64,000 nt of DNA from Prescottella soli (GTDB lineage: Bacteria > Actinomycetota > Actinomycetes > Mycobacteriales > Mycobacteriaceae): the NCBI RefSeq assembly GCF_040024445.1, contig NZ_CP157276.1, forward strand, positions 4,588,001 to 4,652,000. Reading direction: 5' to 3'. Under the pieces are notes generated by a model, which was given only the letters and a program-made list of their open reading frames with translations, was not told the origin of the DNA and did no database searches. Of the stretch, positions 53,471 through 64,000 are shown piece by piece. Within the stretch, counting starts at the first letter, position 1; each line of letters opens with the position of its first letter. Both the position numbers and the translations under genes were made by a program.

Positions 53471-55239
53471 GCCGGGTGCGCGTCGGGGCGACGGCGGTCC
53501 TGTCCTCGCTCGCGCTCCTCGCGGCGGGCTGCGCGAACCTGCCGGACTCGTCCGCGCCACAGGCGATCGGCACGATCGAGCGGGCGCCGGCGAGCACCAA
53601 CGTGGAGGCCCCGGCGCCGGGCCGTGAGCCGGACCTGCTGCTGCGGGACTTCGTCAAGGCGAGCACCGACCCGGCGAACCGGCACCTCGCCGCCCGCCAG
53701 TACCTCACCAAGGACACGTCGGCCCGGTGGGACGACGCCGCCAGCGCGACGATCGTCGACAAGATCGACCTCATCACCGAGTCGCGTAACGCCAACAGCG
53801 CGGTGTACACCATCCGGGCCAACAGAGTGGGACAGCTCGAGCCGGGCGGGCTGTACCAGGCCCAGGAGGGGCAGTACGAGGCCAAGTTCAGCTGGGTGAA
53901 GGTCGACGGCGAGTGGCGCATCGACGACCTGCCGAGCGGCGTGATCATGGACCGCCCGCAGTTCCTCAACGCGTATCAGCGCAAGTCGCTGTACTTCCTC
54001 GATCCGTCGGCGCAGACGACGGTCCCGGATCCCCGGTGGATCTCCGCGAGCCAGGATCAGATGGTGACCCAGCTGATCGGGCTTCTCATCGACGGACCGA
54101 AGCCGTCGCTGTCGGGCGCGGTGCGCAACGAACTCGGTTCCGGCGTCTCGGTGCTCGGCCAGATCACGAAGGCCGACGGCCGCGCGTCGCAGGTCGGCGT
54201 CGGCCTCGGGGGAGTGCGAGTGGACTTCCAGGGGCTCGGCCGGATGAACACGCAGTCACGGGAACTCCTTGCTGCGCAAGTGATCTGGACGTTGGCGAAT
54301 TCCGATATCTCGGGTCCCTACGTGCTGCTGGCGGACGGCCAGCCGCTCGACGAGCGCTACCCGAACGGCTGGTCGATCGCCGATGTGAGCTCGCTCAATC
54401 CGCTGGCGACGTCGAGTGTGTCGGTGGGGATGCACGCCCTGCGTGGCGGCGGTCTGGTCAGCGTCGGCGATGCCACCGCGACCCCCGTGCCGGGCTATTT
54501 CGGCGCGTCGGACAATCTGCGCTCGCTCGCGCTCTCGCAGGACGGCATGCTCGCGGCGGCAGTGGCCGAAACCCGGCGGCCCGCACCGGAGCCGCAGACG
54601 GCGCTGGTCGTGGGGACGTACGACGGCAACGTCGCCACCGCCCTCGAAGCGCAGACGATCACCCGGCCCACGTGGGCCCTCGACGGGTCCACGGCGTGGG
54701 CGGTGGTCAACGACTCCTCGGTGGTGCGGGTGGTCCGGGAGACCGCCACCGGAAAGCTCACCACGATGCCGGTCGAGACCGGTGCCATCGCCGCGCTGGG
54801 TGGTCCGGTCACCGAGCTGCGACTGTCCCGGGACGGCGTCCGCGCCGCGATGATCGTGGACGGCAAGGTCTACGTCGCGACGGTGTCGCAGCTGCCGGAC
54901 GGCGCGTACTCGCTGACCAGTCCGCGGGCGATCGCGCACGGACTGAGCGGACCCGCGGTGTCGCTCGACTGGAGCACGGCCGACACGGTCGTCGTCGTGC
55001 GCGAAGGTTCCGAGGTCCCGGTCGTGCAGTTGGCGGTGGACGGGTCGCGGATGGATCCGCTGCCCAGCCGGAACCTCACGTCGCCGGTCAGGGCGGTCGA
55101 TGCGACGTTGACCACCGAGTACGTCGCCGATGCGCGCACGGTTTTCCAGCTCAACAACAACGACCCGGTCGGCGATCGGTACTGGCGTGAGGTGCCCGGC
55201 CTGAGCGGCTCGCCGGCGATCCCGATCCTGCCGGGCTGA
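53467..55239 (+). CDS. lpqB: Lipoprotein LpqB (MtrAB accessory)
   Basis: Extracytoplasmic lipoprotein of 590 residues that modulates MtrB signalling. Lipobox LLAAGC with C22, a GerMN domain (about 180-310) and a C-terminal beta-propeller-like LpqB domain (about 310-590; repeated LALSQDG/LRLSRDG blades). The GTG overlaps the mtrB stop; longer in-frame readings run back through mtrB and are rejected. Confidence 0.95.
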   Translation: MSRVRVGATAVLSSLALLAAGCANLPDSSAPQAIGTIERAPASTNVEAPAPGREPDLLLRDFVKASTDPANRHLAARQYLTKDTSARWDDAASATIVDKIDLITESRNANSAVYTIRANRVGQLEPGGLYQAQEGQYEAKFSWVKVDGEWRIDDLPSGVIMDRPQFLNAYQRKSLYFLDPSAQTTVPDPRWISASQDQMVTQLIGLLIDGPKPSLSGAVRNELGSGVSVLGQITKADGRASQVGVGLGGVRVDFQGLGRMNTQSRELLAAQVIWTLANSDISGPYVLLADGQPLDERYPNGWSIADVSSLNPLATSSVSVGMHALRGGGLVSVGDATATPVPGYFGASDNLRSLALSQDGMLAAAVAETRRPAPEPQTALVVGTYDGNVATALEAQTITRPTWALDGSTAWAVVNDSSVVRVVRETATGKLTTMPVETGAIAALGGPVTELRLSRDGVRAAMIVDGKVYVATVSQLPDGAYSLTSPRAIAHGLSGPAVSLDWSTADTVVVVREGSEVPVVQLAVDGSRMDPLPSRNLTSPVRAVDATLTTEYVADARTVFQLNNNDPVGDRYWREVPGLSGSPAIPILPG

Positions 55240-55280
55240 CTCTTCCGAACCTGTCGGCGGCGGCGGGCACACTGGCCGCC

Positions 55281-55955
55281 GTGCGCACGCTCCTCGACCT
55301 CGTCCTGCCCGCCGAGTGCGGAGGCTGTGGTGTTCCCGGTTCCGCGTGGTGTCCGCGGTGTCGCCGCGCGCTGGCCGACGTCCCCGTCGCCGTGTGTCCC
55401 CGGGTGGACCCCGGCGTTCCGGTGTGGGCGCTCGGACCGTACTCCGGACCGCGTCGGGGTGCGGTCATCGCGGGGAAGGAACGGGGTCGTCGGGATCTCG
55501 CCACCCCGATCGGGCTCGCCCTGGCCGGTGCGGTCGTGACCCTGCGCCGGTGGGGGGAGTTGGCGCCGCCGGGGACCACGCCGCTGTGCCTGGTGCCGGC
55601 CCCGACCCGTGCCCGCGCCGCCCGCAGCCGCGGCGGCGACCCGGTGCTGCGTTCGGCGCGGGTCGCGGCCCGCACGCTGGGCGACGACTGCCGGGCGCGT
55701 CCGGTGCTGTCGATGCGTCGGGGAGTGCGCGACTCCGTCGGACTGTCCGCGGCGCAGCGCCAGGAGAATCTGGCGGGACGAATCCGGGTGTCGGCCCCGG
55801 CGGGTCGTGATGCCTTCGCGGTGGCGCGACCGGGCGCCGAGGTGGTCCTCGTCGACGACGTCGTCACGACCGGTGCCACGGCCGCGGAATCCGTCCGGGT
55901 GCTCGGGGCGGTGGGCGTGCGGGTGACGGCGGTGCTCGTCGTCGCTGCCGCCTGA
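55281..55955 (+). CDS. ComF-family phosphoribosyltransferase-like protein
   Basis: Protein of 224 residues. An N-terminal zinc-finger-like CGGCGVPGSAWCPRC precedes a PRT fold; the signature VVLVDDVVTTGATAAES is at about 190-206. ComF proteins relate to DNA uptake in naturally competent species, but the role in actinobacteria is unclear. GTG at 55281, 41 bp after lpqB, in the same order as in mycobacteria, so it may be read through from mtrAB-lpqB. Confidence 0.9.
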   Translation: MRTLLDLVLPAECGGCGVPGSAWCPRCRRALADVPVAVCPRVDPGVPVWALGPYSGPRRGAVIAGKERGRRDLATPIGLALAGAVVTLRRWGELAPPGTTPLCLVPAPTRARAARSRGGDPVLRSARVAARTLGDDCRARPVLSMRRGVRDSVGLSAAQRQENLAGRIRVSAPAGRDAFAVARPGAEVVLVDDVVTTGATAAESVRVLGAVGVRVTAVLVVAAA

Positions 55956-56197
55956 GCGGCGGGCCGGCCCCGTGTCCTGGGGATTCGGGCGATCCGGACG
56001 GATGTCTCGGACGACACACCCGTGAATTCCGGCTGAACGGTGGCACACGGGCCGGTTACGTACTAGCGTCGCGTTCACACCCGAAGTCACAGGTGGGAGG
56101 TGATATTTCACGTTCTGATACCGGGTGGTTCCCCGCCCGGTCGAGATCGAACTCGCCGGTCTCACAAGGTGAGCCGGCCGTTAATCGGGAGGTACGA

Positions 56198-56869
56198 GTG
56201 ACGACCCCTGCAAAGGCCTCGGTTTTCGTTGATGAAGACACCGCAGAGGCTCAAGTTCCATCGGACGCCAACAACGCCGAAATCGTCGTCAAAGGACGGA
56301 ACGTCGAGGTTCCGGATCACTTCCGGGTCTACGTTTCAGAGAAGCTCGCACGACTCGAGCGCTTCGATCCCAGCATCTACCACTTCGATGTGGAACTCCA
56401 ACACGAACGCAACCGCCGACAGGCCAAGAGTTGCCAGCGCGTCGAGATCACGGCTCGCGGCAAGGGGCCGGTCGTCCGCGCCGAAGCGAGCGCGGACAGT
56501 TTCTACGCGGCATTCGAATCTGTGACTGCCAAGCTGGAAAGTCGATTGCGTCGGACGAAGGATCGTCGCAAGGTCCACTACGGCGAGAAGACCCCGGTCT
56601 CCGTCGCACAGGCCACCGCCACACTGGCGCGGGACGACACGTTGGCGATCGATCATGGACTCTCCCTGGACGGCGAGGCTCCGCCCGGTCCGGGACAGAT
56701 CGTGCGTACGAAGGTGCACTCGGCCGAACCGATGACCGTCGACGACGCGCTTTACGAGATGGAACTGGTCGGACACGACTTCTACCTGTTCCACGACAAG
56801 GAGACCGATCGGCCTTCTGTCGTGTACCGACGCCATGCGTTCGACTACGGATTGATACGCCTGGCGTGA
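56198..56869 (+). CDS. hpf: Long-form ribosome hibernation promoting factor
   Basis: Dimerises and silences 70S ribosomes in stationary phase or hypoxia. 223 residues: S30AE domain (about 30-130; [20 protein letters not shown] then KLARLERFD) and the C-terminal dimer domain (about 160-223; [20 protein letters not shown]) ending in [16 protein letters not shown] at 56198 has GGGAGG 5 nt upstream; the earlier ATG at 56093 is less likely. A 240-bp leader precedes it and two hairpins follow. Confidence 0.93.
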   Translation: MTTPAKASVFVDEDTAEAQVPSDANNAEIVVKGRNVEVPDHFRVYVSEKLARLERFDPSIYHFDVELQHERNRRQAKSCQRVEITARGKGPVVRAEASADSFYAAFESVTAKLESRLRRTKDRRKVHYGEKTPVSVAQATATLARDDTLAIDHGLSLDGEAPPGPGQIVRTKVHSAEPMTVDDALYEMELVGHDFYLFHDKETDRPSVVYRRHAFDYGLIRLA

Positions 56870-56878
56870 CATTGCGGG

Positions 56879-56901
56879 CGGTCGGTCTACTCGCCCGACC
56901 G
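56879..56901 (+). terminator. Hairpin after hpf
   Basis: 7-base arms CGGTCGG/CCGACCG with a 9-base loop, 9 bp after the hpf stop. Probably the first of two tandem terminators. Confidence 0.5.
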
Positions 56902-56917
56902 TGATTACGCATACCAT

Positions 56918-56955
56918 GGGATCCGGCTGGGGTCGCCCGACCTCGGCCGGATCCC
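56918..56955 (+). terminator. Second hairpin between hpf and secA
   Basis: 10-base arms GGGATCCGGC (56918-56927) and complement (56946-56955) with an 18-base loop that contains its own small GGTCG/CGACC stem, followed by GTTTGT. It lies 56 bp before secA and may be a terminator or a leader structure. Confidence 0.6.
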
Positions 56956-57011
56956 GTTTGTCACGTATCCGACACCGGATTCCGCCACTTGGATTGAGGA
57001 CGAAGAGGACC

Positions 57012-59864
<2,853 letters not shown>

Positions 59865-59874
59865 CCGCCGAGAC

Positions 59875-60381
59875 CTAGGCGATCCGCAAGGACGTGATCG
59901 CCCAACCGGCCGGGTGTGCGCCGACGCCGCGTTCGATACGCGCGGCGACGGCGAACACCCGGCCGGCGCGGTTGTAGGTACCGAACACCTCGGCGGCGTC
60001 GGGTCGTACCGGGCGCACTCGAACGCGTTCGAGGGTGGCCGTCCCGAGTCGGCTTCCCGCGACGCCCGCGCGGGCCAGGGAGTGCACGACGTCCACCACC
60101 GCAGGTGTGGCCACCGTGCGCAGTTGGGTCGGTGTGCGACGGCGGTCCATCACTTCGAGCGTGAGACGCAAGGCCTGCTCGGCGAAGCGGCGGGCGTCAG
60201 GTGGTGCGGCCTCGTCGGGGGACACGGATCGTCGGGGTGACCGACCGCTGTGCGGGGACCGCCGCGCGGACGGCGACGCCGCCGAGGTCGGTGTGGTGCG
60301 GCACGGTGCAGGCGCGATGGCGTCGCTCGCCGGCGGCTCGAATTGTGGTGCCCGGGAAAGGAACCGGTGCGCAGTGTTCAT
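59875..60381 (-). CDS. DUF6459 (Rv3235-type) protein
   Basis: Protein of 168 residues: a disordered Ser/Pro/Arg-rich N-terminus (about 1-60) and a compact C-terminal domain (ARRFAEQALRLTLEVMDRRR, then VVDVVHSLARAGVAG and ERVRVRPVRPDAAEVFGTY), the family found downstream of secA1 in mycobacteria. Function unknown. ATG at 60381 is chosen for the upstream GGAGAGG; the longer frame start at 60561 overlaps the divergent promoter region. Converges with secA, 10 bp apart. Confidence 0.85.
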   Translation of the reverse strand: MNTAHRFLSRAPQFEPPASDAIAPAPCRTTPTSAASPSARRSPHSGRSPRRSVSPDEAAPPDARRFAEQALRLTLEVMDRRRTPTQLRTVATPAVVDVVHSLARAGVAGSRLGTATLERVRVRPVRPDAAEVFGTYNRAGRVFAVAARIERGVGAHPAGWAITSLRIA

Positions 60382-60395
60382 TCTCTGACCTCTCC

Positions 60396-60424
60396 GGTAC
60401 CGCGGTCGCATGTGCGGCGGTACC
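60396..60424. repeat. 8-bp inverted repeat in the DUF6459/HAD divergent region
   Basis: GGTACCGC and GCGGTACC around a 13-base spacer, 15 bp upstream of the DUF6459 start. Operator or chance in GC-rich sequence. Confidence 0.3.
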
Positions 60425-60577
60425 CGCGTCGACGTGTGCTGCCGCGTGGCGACAGCGGTTGGGGTCGACTCCGCGGAGAGGACGGAATCTGGCGCACAGC
60501 ATGGCACGTCGGTCGGCGAAAAGCGAGAGGGGCGCACCGGTCGATCGGCTCGTCTCGCCATCGTGATCGGCGGGTCC

Positions 60578-60583
60578 TAGTGT
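60578..60583 (+). promoter_or_regulatory. -10 hexamer TAGTGT before the HAD gene
   Basis: TAGTGT ends 6 nt before the GTG at 60590, no ribosome-binding site: leaderless signature. Confidence 0.4.
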
Positions 60584-60589
60584 GAGGGC

Positions 60590-61042
60590 GTGCGCGGATT
60601 GGTGCTGGACTTCGGCGGAGTGCTCGGCGGACCGGGTTCGGATCCGGGACTGATGGCCCGGGTCGTCGCGGACGCGCGCCGCCACGGGATACGCACCGCG
60701 ATCCTGAGCAACGATCCGGGCGGGCCGGCGGCGCAGGGGCTGCGGGACCTGGCCGGTCCGTTCGTCGACGAGGTGGTGCTGTCGGGCGATGTCGGGATGG
60801 CCAAGCCGGATCCGAGGATCTACGCGTTGACCGCCGCCCGGCTCGGGCTGGATGCGGGGGAGTGCGTCTTCGTCGACGATCTGGCGACGAACGTGCACGG
60901 TGCCGCCGAGGCAGGCATGGTGGGGGTACATCACGCCGATCCGACGGTTGCGGTGGAAGAGATTGCGATCCTTCTCGATTCGGGCACGGACCGCGGATCG
61001 GGCGACGGCGATTCGGAAGATTCGCAGAGCAGGGGGCGTTGA
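60590..61042 (+). CDS. Small HAD-superfamily hydrolase
   Basis: Phosphatase-like protein of 150 residues: motif I LVLDFGGVLGG (D7), motif II AILSND, motif III Lys in GMAKPDPRIY, motif IV CVFVDDLATN. The aspartate two positions after the nucleophile is replaced by Gly (DFG), seen in some HAD-IA members and possibly weakening phosphatase activity. No cap domain is present, so it is shorter than usual. The stop overlaps the next ATG (TGATG), so it is co-expressed with the acyltransferase. Confidence 0.88.
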   Translation: MRGLVLDFGGVLGGPGSDPGLMARVVADARRHGIRTAILSNDPGGPAAQGLRDLAGPFVDEVVLSGDVGMAKPDPRIYALTAARLGLDAGECVFVDDLATNVHGAAEAGMVGVHHADPTVAVEEIAILLDSGTDRGSGDGDSEDSQSRGR

Positions 61043-62484
61043 TGGCGAAGGCGACCAGGCTGACGACGCAGGACGCGTCGTTCTACTTCCTCGACGCGAG
61101 CAGCACACCGATGCAGATGGGTTCGCTCGCGATCCTGGAGTTGCCCGAGTCCGGGCTCGACTTCGAGGCCGTGTTGCGGCTGATCGAGAGTCGGCTGCAC
61201 CTGGTTCCACGTTATCGGCAGAAGGTTCGCGAGATCGCGTTCGGGCTCGCGCGACCGGTCTGGGTCGACGACCCCGACTTCGACATCACGTATCACGTTC
61301 GGCGGTCCGCGGTCCCGTCGCCGGGGACCGACGAACAGCTGCACGACCTGGTGGCGCGGTTGACGTCCCGGCCGCTGGACACCACCAGGCCGTTGTGGGA
61401 GATGTACGTCGTCGAGGGGTTGGCGGACAACCGCTGTGCGGTGTTCACCAAGTCGCACTCGGCGCTCGTCGACGGGGAACGGGCACTCGAGATCAGCCAG
61501 GTGATCCTCGACGAGGAGGACGAACCGCGGCCCGCCACCGACGACCTGTGGATGCCCGAGCCGGCACCGAGCGAGGCGGCCCTCGTCGCCGGGGCACTGG
61601 CGCAACTGGTGTCGCAGCCGCGGGAGGGGCTCGAGACGCTCCGGATGACCCTGGGGGACATGTCGTCGGTGATCGACGGGGCGGCCGATGCGGTCGGCAA
61701 GGTCGCCGCTCTGGTCCGTACCGCTGCGCAGCCGGCCCCGTCGAGCCCGCTCAACGCAACCATCTCCCGCAACCGGCGGTTCACCGTGGCGCGGACCGAT
61801 CTCGAGCGCTACCGGAAGATCCGCGCACGCTACGGCTGCTCGATCAACGACGTCGTCCTCACCGTGGTGGCGGGCGCGCTGCGGACCTGGCTGCTCTCGC
61901 GTGGGGAACCGGTGTCGGAGTCGACGACGGTGCGGGCCCTGGCGCCCATGTCGATCTGCGAGGCACAGCCCGGGACGAACGGGGCGAGCGTCATCGACGT
62001 GTGCGGCGACGACGAGGTGGGCCTGCCGCACGGGCGGACGTCGTCGTTCCTGGTGGATCTGCCTGTGGGCGAGCCGAATCCGGTGGTGCGACTCTCGCAC
62101 GTCGCGCACGCGACGGAGGCGTTCGCGCGGCAGAGCCGACAGGTGACGGCACGGACGATGATCCGGTTGTCGGGCTTCGCGCCGGCATCGTTGCACGCGC
62201 GCGGGGCCCGCGTCGCCAGCAATCTGTCGCAGCGCATGTTCAACGTGATGGTGACCAATGCCCCCGGGCCGCAGATCCCGCTCTACCTGGCAGGGATGCG
62301 GATGGTCGAGATGTACCCGGTGTCGCCGCTGCTGAAGAATCAGACGCTCAGCATTGCGTTGACGTCGTACGACGGTTACGTCCACTACGGTTTGAATGCG
62401 GATCGCGACGCCATGACGGATGTGGACGTGGTTGCCGCGTCGTTGCACGAATCTCTCGAGGAGTTGGTGGATGCCAGTGGCTGA
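61042..62484 (+). CDS. Wax ester synthase/diacylglycerol acyltransferase (WS/DGAT, Tgs-like)
   Basis: Makes storage lipids (triacylglycerol or wax esters) from acyl-CoA. 480 residues with the family N-terminus TQDASFYFLDASSTPMQMGS, PLDTTRPLWEMYVVEGL, PLNATISRNRRF and NVMVTNAPGPQIPLYLAG. The active-site HHxxxDG reads SHSALVDG: the second, catalytic His and DG remain, the first His is Ser. Coupled to the HAD gene. The neighbourhood suggests the mycobacterial Tgs3 orthologue. Confidence 0.9.
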   Translation: MAKATRLTTQDASFYFLDASSTPMQMGSLAILELPESGLDFEAVLRLIESRLHLVPRYRQKVREIAFGLARPVWVDDPDFDITYHVRRSAVPSPGTDEQLHDLVARLTSRPLDTTRPLWEMYVVEGLADNRCAVFTKSHSALVDGERALEISQVILDEEDEPRPATDDLWMPEPAPSEAALVAGALAQLVSQPREGLETLRMTLGDMSSVIDGAADAVGKVAALVRTAAQPAPSSPLNATISRNRRFTVARTDLERYRKIRARYGCSINDVVLTVVAGALRTWLLSRGEPVSESTTVRALAPMSICEAQPGTNGASVIDVCGDDEVGLPHGRTSSFLVDLPVGEPNPVVRLSHVAHATEAFARQSRQVTARTMIRLSGFAPASLHARGARVASNLSQRMFNVMVTNAPGPQIPLYLAGMRMVEMYPVSPLLKNQTLSIALTSYDGYVHYGLNADRDAMTDVDVVAASLHESLEELVDASG

Positions 62485-62517
62485 GTCGGTGTGGGTGCTG
62501 GTGGCCGGAGGTCGGGC

Positions 62518-63033
62518 GTGAGGGTCTACATTCCCGCGACCATCGCGATGCTGCGGCAGTTGGTCGACGAGCGTGAGTTGTCCCCGGTGAGCCGGACCGC
62601 CTTCGCGGTCACCCCGGCGCTGCGCGAGGCGTACCACTCCGGGGACGACGACGAACTCTCCGAGGTCGCGATGGCGGAGGCTGCGCGTGCGTCGCTGCGA
62701 CTGATCGCGGCCGCCGCCCCGGAGGAGGGGGGAGACGGCGCCGCGCCGCACTACCGGCGCGCGGTGATCGCGGCGGACGTCGACGAGGTGAAGCCGCGTC
62801 CCGATCTCGACGACGCGGTCGTCCGGCTCGGCGACGTCGTGCGCCTCGCCCAGGTGGCGTCGGTGCACGTCGACCTCGCCGAGGCCGAGTCCGACGTCGA
62901 GAAGGCGGTCGCGGTGGTCGACGCCGCCGATCTCGGGGACGAGGACGCGGAGTTCGTGCTGGGAGACGCCGAGGACCACGAGCTAGCCTGGTACGCGACC
63001 CAGGAGCTGGCGTTCCTGCTCGAGCTGCTCTGA
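62518..63033 (+). CDS. DUF6912 family protein
   Basis: Soluble acidic protein of 171 residues with the family start VRVYIPATIAMLRQLVDE, a central helix-rich part (VAMAEAARASLRLIAAAAPE) and C-terminal HELAWYATQELAFLLELL. Function unknown. GTG at 62518 has GGAGG 7 nt upstream and gives the conserved N-terminus. Follows the acyltransferase by 33 bp and may share its mRNA. Confidence 0.85.
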   Translation: MRVYIPATIAMLRQLVDERELSPVSRTAFAVTPALREAYHSGDDDELSEVAMAEAARASLRLIAAAAPEEGGDGAAPHYRRAVIAADVDEVKPRPDLDDAVVRLGDVVRLAQVASVHVDLAEAESDVEKAVAVVDAADLGDEDAEFVLGDAEDHELAWYATQELAFLLELL

Positions 63034-63134
63034 CTCCGCTTGCGGATCCTTACTCGGGCTCACTATGCGGGCGCAACTTACGCGACCGTAGCCCATGACC
63101 TACGCTGGCCCTACTCACACGAGATGGAGGTCGG

Positions 63135-64000
63135 ATGGGACTGAAGAGCTGGATCGAGGCGCCTGCGGCGAGGGTCGCGGGTTCGAACCGGTCCGTGGCT
63201 AACCTGGTGCGCGGTGCCGTCACCCGGTTGACGACGCCGCTGCTTCCCGACGACTACCTCCACCTGGTCAACCCGCTGTGGTCGGCGCGCGAGTTGCGCG
63301 GGCGGATCGTCGAGGTCCGTCCGGAGACGGCCGACTCGGCGACCCTGGTGATCAAGCCGGGGTGGGGTTTCGACTTCGACTACCAGCCGGGCCAGTACGT
63401 CGGCATCGGCATCCTCGTCGACGGCCGGTGGCACTGGCGCTCGTACTCGCTCACCTCAGCACCCAACGTCGACAACAAGCTGATCTCGATCACGGTCAAG
63501 GCGATGCCCGAGGGTTTCCTGTCGAGCCACCTCGTGACGGGCGTGCCGTCGGGCACGATCGTGCGGCTCGCGGCCCCGACCGGCAACTTCGCGCTGCCGG
63601 AGCCGCCGCCGCAGAAGATCCTGTTCCTCACCGCCGGCAGCGGTGTCACTCCGGTGATGTCGATGCTGCGGACGATGGACCGCCGCGGCGAGCTGCCCGA
63701 CATCGTGCACGTCCATTCGGCACCCACCGAGGACGCCGTCATGTTCGGCGACGAGCTCACCCAGCTGCACGAGGCGCACGCGTCGTTCCGCCGCCACGTG
63801 CGGCACACGCGCTCGGAGGGCAAGTTCACGCTGTCCGAGCTCGACGAGGTGTGCCCGGACTGGCGGGAACGTCAGACGTGGGCGTGCGGCCCGCTCATGA
63901 TGCTCGACGAGATCGAGAAGACGTGGGAGCGCGAGGGGATCGCGCCGCAGCTGCACCTGGAACGGTTCGCGGTGTCGCGGGCCGACCTGTCCGGCGAGGG
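63135..64000 (+). CDS. Ferredoxin-NAD(P)H reductase-type flavoprotein (partial, cut by window end)
   Basis: The first 288 codons of a reductase that continues beyond the window. FAD domain with [13 protein letters not shown] (RxYS/T) and [17 protein letters not shown](P) domain with [20 protein letters not shown] and [16 protein letters not shown]-terminal [2Fe-2S] domain is expected but not visible. By position it matches the mycobacterial reductase (recalled as Rv3230c) that feeds electrons to the stearoyl-CoA desaturase DesA3, whose gene would follow. ATG at 63135 has GGAGG 4 nt upstream; TACGCT near 63102 may be its -10. Confidence 0.88.
   Translation, partial: MGLKSWIEAPAARVAGSNRSVANLVRGAVTRLTTPLLPDDYLHLVNPLWSARELRGRIVEVRPETADSATLVIKPGWGFDFDYQPGQYVGIGILVDGRWHWRSYSLTSAPNVDNKLISITVKAMPEGFLSSHLVTGVPSGTIVRLAAPTGNFALPEPPPQKILFLTAGSGVTPVMSMLRTMDRRGELPDIVHVHSAPTEDAVMFGDELTQLHEAHASFRRHVRHTRSEGKFTLSELDEVCPDWRERQTWACGPLMMLDEIEKTWEREGIAPQLHLERFAVSRADLSGE

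Noticed and set aside
56093-56197. N-terminal extension of hpf from the ATG at 56093
   Set aside because: The GTG at 56198 has a strong GGGAGG and the extension has no HPF-like sequence.
61042-62484. The acyltransferase as a pseudogene because HHxxxDG is altered
   Set aside because: Full length, intact frame and the catalytic second His plus DG are present.

Overview
The window reads as a chromosomal segment of a high-GC actinobacterium of the mycolic-acid group, most likely Rhodococcus or a close relative. The reasons are the GC-rich sequence, frequent GTG starts, and a gene order that from memory follows the M. tuberculosis Rv3280-Rv3230c block: accD5, birA, PH protein, gtrA, purK-purE, LCP protein, rmlD, wbbL, GDP-mannose pyrophosphorylase, fbiA-fbiB, whiB2, Rv3259-like, DUF3499, manB, SIS protein, manA, amino-acid permease, alkB-rubA-rubB-tetR, sahH, tmk, mtrA-mtrB-lpqB, comF, hpf, secA1, DUF6459, WS/DGAT and ferredoxin reductase. 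No rRNA, tRNA or CRISPR array was seen.

Layout: 1-9032 holds acyl-CoA carboxylase beta, biotin ligase, small membrane proteins, an OmpR/PhoB-type two-component system, GtrA and purine genes. 9074-15321 is more accessory: a NarL-type two-component system, then a gene with AbiEi-like and DUF559 nuclease-like parts bracketed by two inverted 69-bp repeats, then an ABC exporter. 15336-22572 has a TIGR03089 protein, a 50-residue Gly/Asn-rich peptide, a possible SUKH-like protein, and cell-wall genes (LCP ligase, rmlD, wbbL, mannose-1-phosphate guanylyltransferase).

22577-34845 is a 12-kb aromatic-catabolism block, bounded by strong hairpins and sitting inside the cell-wall/F420 synteny. It encodes an aromatic-acid transporter, PobR/PobA (4-hydroxybenzoate to protocatechuate) and the protocatechuate branch of the beta-ketoadipate pathway: pcaHGB, fused pcaL, pcaR and pcaF as one overlapping operon, with divergent pcaIJ. 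A shared 15-bp palindromic operator links the transporter, pcaH and pcaI promoters and predicts one IclR-type regulon.

34828-44574 returns to core functions: a NUDIX protein, coenzyme F420 synthesis (fbiAB), WhiB2, mannose metabolism and cation export. 44650-50067 holds a cationic amino-acid permease, the alkane hydroxylase system (alkB, two rubredoxins, TetR repressor) and sahH. 50234-64000 holds tmk, the MtrAB-LpqB envelope and cell-division signalling operon, comF, hpf, secA1, a HAD protein, a WS/DGAT acyltransferase, DUF6912 and a ferredoxin reductase cut by the window end.

A repeated signature is a TAGGCT-like -10 hexamer lying 6-8 nt before the start codon with no Shine-Dalgarno sequence. 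This points to leaderless transcription of many genes and decided several start choices. Family, synteny and function statements come from reading the sequence and from memory; no database search was run.
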